This document shows positions 1 to 9,000 of a stretch of DNA of 11,536 nucleotides, piece after piece. Source of the stretch: CBIFVZ01 sp966185765. Lineage in GTDB: Bacteria; Pseudomonadota; Gammaproteobacteria; Enterobacterales; Enterobacteriaceae. The stretch is taken from assembly GCA_966185765.1 (NCBI GenBank), contig CBIFVZ010000096.1, positions 1 through 11,536 on the forward strand. The letters run 5' to 3'. The notes beneath the pieces were generated by a model. The model searched no databases. It was not told the origin of the DNA and saw nothing but the letters and a program-made list of their open reading frames with translations. Made by a program: the position numbers and the translations under genes. Within the stretch, counting starts at the first letter, position 1; the number at the start of each line of letters is the position of its first letter.

Positions 1-3000
1 CGTGCCCGCTGTGGTTGGCGCCCGACAGCATGCCGCCGGCCATGTTGGTCAGCAGATCCTTGCCCACCGGCCCGCCGGTGCTGAATGACCCGCCGCTGTG
101 CGTCGCGCTGAAGTCCGCCTGGTTGTGGATGTCCGTCCAGCCCAAAGTGCCGGTATCGAGGCGGTTTTTCTCCTTGTCAGCTTGGCTTGCAATAACGGCG
201 CCGTCGAGCTGGGTATGTTCTTTGACCTTGACGTCATACCCGCCTTGGCCGGCAAACAGCCCGGTCTGCTCTTTTACCGAGTCGAAGTTGCTGTGCAGTT
301 TGTCCTTGCTGGCGCTAAAATTCGCCGAGCCGCTGCCGGCGCCGATCGGCACGCTGATCCCGCCGCTCATCTGGGTCTGCCTGGCATCATAACGGTCGCT
401 GTCCTGTTCGCTTTCAAGCCGAAGGTTACGGCCCACGTCGACGGTGACCTTTTCTCCGCTGGCCTGCGCGCCGGTAAGCCGGGTGTCGCGCCCGCTGGTC
501 ACCTTGAGATTACTGCCGGCATCCAGGGTGGTTTCGGCATGCGTCAGGCCGTTGCCGTTCTCATGTCCCTTGCCGGCATTGACGCCTGCCGAGACGCTGA
601 TGCCGTATCCGCCCGAACCTGCGCCGATGCCGACACCGACGTTGCCGCCTTTGCTGCTGTTTTTGCCGACGGTGCTTTCGCGGTTCTGCGCCGATTGCAG
701 GGTAATGTCCCGCGCCGCATCGAGCGACAGATCTTTGCCCGCTTTCAGCTGGCTGCCGGTGACGACGATATCGCCACTTTGCGCGTTGTGGTTCTTGCCG
801 CTCGCCGTTATCGACAGGTTTTGCCCGGCGGTGAGCGTGCTGCCCTGCGACTGGCGGCTGTCGGTGCGGGTTTCGCTCTTCGACGATTGGCTGCCGTAGG
901 AGGCGCTGATACCCACCGTATTGGTGGCGCCCTGCGCCGCACCTTCGTCTCCCGGCTGCAAGCCGGCAGCGGCGTTTTTCGCCTCCGCCGAGGCGGTCAG
1001 CGCATTATCCCGCTCCCAGGCCTGTGCAGCCTGCACGCCGGACAGCGCCGCCTTGGTGTTTTGCAGCGCGTTCAGGCGCCCATCGCCTTCTTTTCGCGCC
1101 TGCTGCGCCGAGCTGACGGCGGTGTTGAGCGCGCCGCCCACGGTGCCCGACAATGCCACGCTTAGGCCGCTCTGCTTCTGCTCGTAGGTCTCTTTACGCG
1201 TGCGCGCATCAACGCCGGGATCGATAGTCACGCTGTCGCCGGTAAGAGCCAGATCCTTGGCCGCCACCAGATCGGCGCCGCCGATGTGCAGTTGGTTGCC
1301 CGCCGTGACGTTGACGCTGCCCTGGCTGCTGCCGACGGTGCTGACGCTTTGGCTTTGGGTCCGGCCTTTCTCGTCGATTTCGTGTTTGCTCGACTGTTTG
1401 CCAATGGTGAAGCCGATGCCGCCGCTGCCCAGCAGGCCGCTTTTTTTCTTCTCTTCCAGCTGGTAATGCGTGTCGGTCTCGGTGGCCGCGCCGATGTCGA
1501 CGTTGCGGCCGGCCTGCAGGTTCACGTCCTGGTCTGCGGCAATGGCCGAGCCGGTGACCGTCAGATCGTTGCCGGCGCTGACGCTGACACTGTTGCCGCT
1601 GAGCAGGCTGCCTTTCTCGCGTGTGGTGGCGTCATGCGCCACGCTGTGGCTGCTGCTTTTTTTCAGGAAACCTTTTTTCTGTGACCGCTCTTCACTGAGG
1701 GCCGACTCGCGTTCGGTGGCGGTATTGAGGGTCACATCCTGCTTCGCCTGCAGGGCGATGGCGCCCTGTTCGCTGTGCAGGGCGCTTGCCGTGGCGATGA
1801 TGCTGCCGTCCTGCGCTACCACCGTGACGCCGCCCTGCCCGCTGAGGGTGCTGCCCACCACGTTTTCCCGCAGGACTTCTTCGGCGCGCTCACCTCTGGT
1901 TTTCCGGCCGCGACTTTCCTCGTTGGAGACGCGATGCTCGCTGTCGGTGGTGTGGTTAAGGATCACATCGTTTTTCGCCTGCAGGGCGATGGCGCCCTGG
2001 TCGCTGTGCAGGGCGCTGCCGGTAACCGTGACGTCGCCTTCACGCCCGATCACGGTCACACCCTCGCGCCCGCTGAAGGTGCTGCCGGTGCTGATTTCGC
2101 GCTCGGTTTGCTCTTCGCGATGGCTCTTGGTTTTGCCTTCGCGCTTGTTTTCGCTGTCCAGATCTTGCGTGCGGCTGCGCGCGTCTTTAATGGTCACGTC
2201 CCGCGCGCTGACGCCAATACGCCCCTCTTTACTGTCAATCTGCGCGCCTTCGGCCAACAGGCGGTTGCCCGCCACCAGGGTGACGCCCTGGTCTCCGCCG
2301 AGTGCGCTTACTGTCAGGCGCTCTTCCTGGCGGTCGTTGCTGACTGATGAAGTACGGCTGTTGGCGTCCAGGTGCGTGGTATTGGTGGTGCTTTCGGCCC
2401 TGATGTTGATATCGCCGCCGGCCTGCACGCGGGTGCTGCCGGCGGCGCTGGCCTGGCTGCCCGTGAACGTGACGTCTCGCCCGGCATTGAGCGAGAGGTT
2501 GCCGCCAGCGTTAAGCTGACTCCCCAGAGCCTGCTGCCATTCGCCGCTGACGTGCGCCATCCGGGAGCCTGCCGCTTCCGTGCCGCCGCGGGTGCGGTTA
2601 CCCATTGAACCGGAGATAACCTCAAGATCGGCGGTATGGCTGCTTTTCGCGGCGGTGATGGTCAGATCGTTACGCGCGCTCAGGCTGAGCGTATCGGTCG
2701 CATCCAGTTTCGCTCCGGTGAGCGTGATATCGGTGCCGCGCAGGCGAAAGTCGCCGGCGCTCATGGTCGCCTGGCGCAGCGCGTCCTGCAGGTTAGTGCT
2801 CATGGCCAGACTGTCTGCCTGCACGTCAATGCTGCCTGCCCTGACGTCGCCGCCCTGATGCAGGAACTGCCCGGCGTCAACCGTCAGGGCTTTTTCGGCA
2901 AACAGGTTGCCGGCATTGGTGATGCTGTTTGCCGAGAGTTGCAGGTCGCCGCCGCCAATTAGCGCGCCATCGCCGGTCAGGCGCAGCGTAGTCTGTGCCA

Positions 3001-6000
3001 GATACACCTTCGGCACCCACACCGTTTGCGGGCCGCCTTCCGTTTGCACCGTCTCGCTCACCAGCCAGACGATATCCTGTTGCAACGCTGCAATTTGCTC
3101 CGGCGTCAGGGCCACGCCCGGCACCAGATGGAAGTCCTGGGCGACTTTACTGCCGTTGTTCATCAGTTGCTGATACTGCTCCATCGCATCCCAGCCCTTG
3201 ACGGACGGTTTGCCGGTCAGCGCCAGCACCTGCTCGCGCACCAGACGCTGCTCGTAAAAGCCGTCGCCCAGGCGCTTATGGGCCTGCGCGGGGTCATACC
3301 CTACGCGTTCTAGCATATAGTCGCTGCTGATAAAGTTGTCGCGGCGGGTAAAGCGTTCATCGGTCACCACCAGGAACGGGCTGCCGGTCGCCGTATGCTG
3401 ACTAAACAAGCCGTTATTGGGGATGGCGGTGGCCACATTGCCCAGGTGCTGTAACTGCGTCAGCGCCAGCTCAGACGGCAGCAGTGGACGCCCCAGCGGC
3501 GAGGACGGCGTGTCGCCCGGTCTTGTCATTTGCTCGCCCGGCGCCAGCGTCGTATCGCCGTCAGGTCGGGCAGCGCCCTCTACCGTGAAGGCCAGCGGAT
3601 TGCGCTCAAGCTCGGCGCGTTCGGCATCCACCGCCTTTAACGCCGCATCAAGTTGACTGATTTGCGCCTGATTGACCGTGGTGTTGGTGATGCGGGCTCC
3701 GTTGATGGTGACCGTGCCATTGCCGGTGATCACCCCGTCAACGGTCGCCAGCGCCGTGGTTTCGTCCCGGTTGAACGTGGGGTACCAGTGATGCGTGTCC
3801 TTGTCATAATGGTCAACGATAGCCGCCTGGCGCCGCTCATTAACCGAGTAACCGCGGTTGTCCACGCTGCCGCCGCCGTCCTGCGTCAGATTGCCGTTGG
3901 CGGTAATGACGCTGGCGTCATTGAGCAACGCTCCCGTGATGCGCAGCACCATGTTGCCGCCAGCCAGAATACGCGCGCCGATCCCCTCACTCACCAGCTT
4001 GTCGCGCGTCACCGTGCCGCTCTCGGTACGTTCGCGGAAGTTGTTGTAATCGGTGATGAACGGCGCGCTGTCGATATCGACATGCTTTTCGGGATCCCAG
4101 GTCATCACCTGCGTCCAGTCGTGCTCCCAATGGAAGCCGTTTTGATAAGGCGTCGGGATGGTCGCCAGCTGATTGCCCCCACGCGTTTCATAGAACGTCA
4201 CCGCATAGCTGCCATCGGCATTCGGCTTGAGCGCCAGGTAGTTGACCCACAGGTCGGTCAATTGGCCCTTATTGTCCTTGACCCGCACCTGTGCGCGCTT
4301 GCCCGCCACATCAATGGCCAGCAGTGTGCCGTAGCGGTTGGTTTGCGCCGCCGCGTCATCCTGATAGGTCAGCTGCTGGGTGGTCGGCGCCAGGGTGCTT
4401 TTATCGGGATTGACCTTTGAACCGTAGGAGCGCCAGTAGTAGTTGTAGCGGTGCCATTTGTAGTCGCTCTTCTCGGCGTTACGCTCAATCACCAGCCCTT
4501 CGCGCAGGTTGTTCAGGCGACGCGCTTCCACGGTGGCGTCACCGTCCGCTTCGATAAAGCTGGCCCGGTTTTCAATCAGGTCATCGCTGTGCAGGTGCAG
4601 ACGGTCGGCGCTGTAAATCAGCGCTCCCTCCCGGTTGGTCAGCCGCTCACCGGCCTGCACCGTCAGGCTGTGGGTCGCCGCCATCACCGCAGGCGCACCG
4701 TGGTTGTCGATAATGCGCCCGTTCACGGTGATGTCGTCGCCCATCAGCGCCGCGGCGTTGTCCAGGGTATCGACGTTCAGCGTCATGCTGTCTGCCTCAA
4801 GGCGCCCGGTGTTTTGCAAGGCTCCGGTCGTCAGCTGCAGCGTTTTGCCCACCAGCGCCGCCGGATTGGTGATGCTGGCCGCATTGAGCGCCAGCTTGCC
4901 GGGCAGCAACCAATCCGCCAGGTTGGTAAAGGCGCCGCTCAGGGAGAACGTCACCGTACCGTTACTGCTGATCGTTTCGCCGGCCTGATGGGTGTAGTCC
5001 TGCTGCGCGGACAGCGTCAGCGCCTGCAGCCCCAGCAGGGTACCGTTCTGATTATCCAAGGTACGCGCATGCAAGGTAAGTTGCCCGGCGCTCTCCACTC
5101 GCCCGCCCTGGTTGAGCAGCGCCAGCGGCGAGTCGGTCCGTGACCGGTCAGTATTGATATTGAGGTTGCCGTTGGCCAGGAGACGCCCCTGGCGGTTGTC
5201 CAGCTGCGTTACCCCCGAGAGGGTCATCTGGCCGCTACTCTGCAGGCGGCCTGCGGTATTGTCGATATCACGAGAGGTGATATCGGTGCGCGTGGTGCCC
5301 AGTATCAACCCGCCATCGCGATTGTTCAGGCGCTCGGCCTGCACATCCAGTTCCGCCTGGCTGCTGAGCGTGCCCTGACCGCTGTTATCGAGCGTCCCGG
5401 CCTTGAGCGCCAGCCCGTGGGTTGACACCAATTGCCCACCCCGGTTGTTGACCTGCGCCCCCTCAAGCGTGAGCGCGTCGCCGCTGTGCACCTTGCCATG
5501 CTGATTGTTAAGCCGGTCGAGTCGGTAGGTGCCCGCCCCCTGACTGATGAGCGTACCACCGGTATTGTCCAGTTGCTTTGATGCCACCGTGATGCCGCCG
5601 CGGCTACTGAATACGCCGCGTGTATTATTGATACCGGCGGCCGACACCTTCTGGTCGCCATTGCTGCGCACGGCACCGTCGGTATTCTCCAGCAAGCCAA
5701 GAATACGCAGCGCTACGTGTTGCTGGCCGTCTATCGTCCCGCCGGCATTATTCAGCGTTTGTGCGTCAAGTTGAAGCGCCTCGCCACTTTGCACTTTCCC
5801 ATCGCGGTTATTCAGCGCATCGCTCAGCGCAAGGCGTTGTTGTTTCTGGCTGTAGAGCAGCCCGCCCTGCGCATTGTCGAGTGCGCGGGCGGCAATAGTC
5901 AGCGCCTCGCCGGCCAGCCACTGACCACCGGCGTTATTGATGGCGCCGGCATGTTCGCCATCTTTGGCGCCTGCAACAGCAAGCTGCCCCTGCGCCGAGA

Positions 6001-9000
6001 CCTTGCCGTTGCGATTATCGATATCCTGTTTGATGCGCAGCGCCAGGTTTTGTGCCGATTGCATCACGCCCCGGGCGTTATCCAACCAATCAGCCGCCAG
6101 CTGTGCTTCCTGCTGGCTCTGTACGCTGCCCTGCGTATTGTCAAAACCGCCGCTTCTGGCCCGCCAGCTCCCCTGGCTGCCCATCCAACCCTGCGCGTTG
6201 ACGATATCCTGTGCCTGCAACACCTGAGACGATTGACTGAAAACTCGCCCCTGGCGGTTATCCAGTTTGCCGGTGAACTGCATGTCCAGGCTATCCAGCG
6301 CGTTGATGGCGCCCTGAGCATTGAGCAGACTGGCGGCGCGCACCTGCGTGCGGCCATGGCCGGTCAAGGTGCCGTTTTGGTTATCCCAGCCCCCCGCCAG
6401 ATTCAGAGAAAGCGCCTGGCCGCCCAGCACCACCCCTGCGGCGCGGTTGGTCAACTGGCCTCCCTGCAGAGACAGATCGCCGCCGCTCTGCAGGGAGCCG
6501 CCGTCATTATCGAACAGGCTGGCTGCTCCGCCTTTAACGGCAAGGGCCTGCTGCGCGGTCAGTTTGCCGGAACGGTTGAGGATATTGCCTGTCGCATCCA
6601 GCGTCAGGCCTCCGCCGGACTGCAGCCGCCCGCCGGTATTGTCGAGCGACTGCGCGCTGGCGGTGACCTGCCAGCCACCTTGTGCGGTGCCGCCCTGGTT
6701 GTCCCAATCGCCATCGGTGTTGACGGCGAGTGTGCTGCCGCCTTCAAGCCAGCCGGCGGCGTTGCTCAACCCTTGCTTCGCCGTCAGGTTCGCATCCTGC
6801 CTGGCGACCACCTTGCCCTGAGCGTTATCGAGGCGCTGCGCCGTTAGCGTGAGCGACTCGCCGCTGATTTCCCCCTCGCGGTTGCCAAGCACGCCCGACG
6901 CAGTGAGAGAGAGCCTTTGCCCGCCCAGCAGCTTGCCGGCCTCGTTGCGGATGTCTCGCGCTGACACCGTGGTTTGCCCATTTCCCTGCACCCTACCGTG
7001 ATGATTGTTCAGCTCGCCCTCACTGCTCACCGTCAGCATCTCATCGGCGCCCAGCAGCCCCTGCGTGTTGTCCAGCCCCTGACGGGCATGCAGCTCAAGC
7101 CGTTGTCGGCCAATCACCTTGCCCTGCGTGTTGTCGAGACGGTCAGACTGCACCGTCAGCACCGTGGCACTGATTTCGCCGCCGCGGTTGGTGGCGTTGC
7201 CCGAGGTCTTCAGGGTTGATGCATGGCCTGAAAGCAGCTTACCGCCGTCGTTGTTGAGATTGCTCGCCGTTGCCGTGACGGCCGTTTCGCCTTGCGCCGT
7301 GCCGCCACGGTTGTCCCAGTCGCCGGCGTGCACAGTCAGCGCCTTGCCGGCGCCAATCAGGCCACGTTGGTTATCCAGGCGGCCGGCCGTCATTTCGAGA
7401 TTTCCCTGGCCAATGACCTGCCCCTGCGAGTTATCCAGCCGTTGTACCGCCAGACGCACGTCATCGCCGCTCAGGGTGCCGGACTGGTTATTCAGATCGC
7501 TACCGGCCTCAAGCGCCAGGCCGTTCCCCGCCAGCAGATTGCCCCCGGCATTATTCACCGCGCCATCAGCATGGAGCGTGAGCCCCGCCTGGGTTTTTAT
7601 CGTGCCGCGCTGATTATCGAGGCGGCCGGCGTCGAGGCGAAGCGCTCCGTTGCTGCCCATCGTGCCACCGCCATTGTCGAGCAGGCCACCCACTCGCCAG
7701 TGCTGCGCCGCGCCGCCCAATGCCACCAGGCGGCCGCGCTGATTGACTAACTGACCGGCCGAAAGCCGGAGGTTCTGCGCCTCAATGGTGCCGTCACTGT
7801 TATCCAGCGCGCCTGCCAGGGTGAAACGGCTCTCACCGTCACCGGTCTGAGACCAGGTAGCCTGTTGGTTGAACAGGCTGTCAGCATCGACCGCCCAGCG
7901 CCCGGCCTTGACCCTGGCCTGCTGCGCATCCACATTTCCCTTCGTGCTCACGGCCAGCTCACCGCTGTCTACGGTGGACTGGCGCAAGGCCACGCCGCCC
8001 TCGCGGGCCGCCAGCGCGGTGCGGCCAGCCGCAACCTGCGCGCCGCTGATATCCACCCGGCGCCCGGACGCGTTAACGTTCTTTTTACCGAGCAGACTGC
8101 CACTGGCGCGGATATCGCCCTGGCTATCAAGCTGCAGATTGGCATCATGGACCAGTGCGCTTTCGACATTACTGCCCGCCAGCAGGTGGCCGCTGCTTTG
8201 GATGCCGCGCGCGGCGTTCAGGTGCACATTCCCGGCCGCCGCCAGCGTACCGGACTGCGTCAACATTCCCTCGCGACTCTGCACGGCCAATTGGCCACCG
8301 CTATACACTTTGCCGTGCGTCTCGATGTCGCCTTTTGCCGCCAGCTGAATATCGCCGCCGGCATGGGTGGCCGCATCCGGCGCATCAGAGCGCCAACTGA
8401 GCTTGCCTTCGCTGCTCACGGTGAGCGTTTTGCCCGCCCGGACCTGTCCGCCCTGGTTACGCACGCCGACGCCGGCTTCGGTGCCGATCATGCGGATACT
8501 GCCGCTGTACATGCCGCCCATCTGCCCCATGTCGATGGCAAGCTCAGGCCTGGCACTGCCGTCGTCCGAAAGCGGCGCGGCGGTTTTACCGTCCGCGCTC
8601 ACGCGGTTACGACCGGCCACCAGCGTCACACCTTCTTTAGCCCAGACGCCGGCGTTGACCTCCACCGCGCGCGCCAGAATGTCGACGTACTCGGTATCAT
8701 GACGGGTATCGCCGTTGAGCCCACCGCCCTCGATGCGCACCACGCCGCGCTCGACCTGGTAGCCCGCCACGCTGCCATCGGCGTTCAGTTGCGGTTTGCC
8801 GGTGGTCAGCGTCATGCGCCCAGCGTTGATGGTGCCGCAGCCGTTGCAGACAATGCCGGCGGGGTTGGCCACAATCACCTGCGCCTTGCCACCGGCCACT
8901 TCCATAAAACCGCGCAGCTGGCTGGGATTGTTGCTGTTGACTTCGTTGAGGATGACGCGAGCCGGCGCGGAATTGGGATTGAGATTAGGGTTACCCTGGA

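Larger units (their letters stand above)
2..2998 (-). other. FHA-2 repeat region of CdiA (continues to near window edge)
   Basis: Residues about 2137-3135. The repeats are of the second haemagglutinin type, with GRDVTFTGSQ-, GNDLTVTGS- and KDLSLDAARDITLQSA-like units, and carry Lys/Glu/Ser-rich loops such as SENKREGKTKSHREE (about 2410) and KKKSGLLGSGGIGF (about 2645). The last visible part, with GTLGWTDIHNQADF and HSGGSFSTGGPVG, is the kind of sequence that closes FHA-2 just before the pretoxin domain. In the E. coli family FHA-2 is needed to move the toxin across the target outer membrane. No VENN motif is seen before the edge. Confidence 0.8.

Noticed and set aside
98..1165. 355-codon open frame on the plus strand opposite FHA-2
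   Set aside because: Antisense shadow of the continuous cdiA frame, with no family features or good ribosome binding site. The same applies to the other plus-strand frames across 1-9100, such as 5717-6847, 3653-4420 and 4451-5143.
4517..8446. Regular ~60-base periodicity resembling a CRISPR or satellite array
   Set aside because: The period is due to in-frame 20-21 residue haemagglutinin repeats. Units are diverged, with no constant direct repeat and unique spacer pattern.
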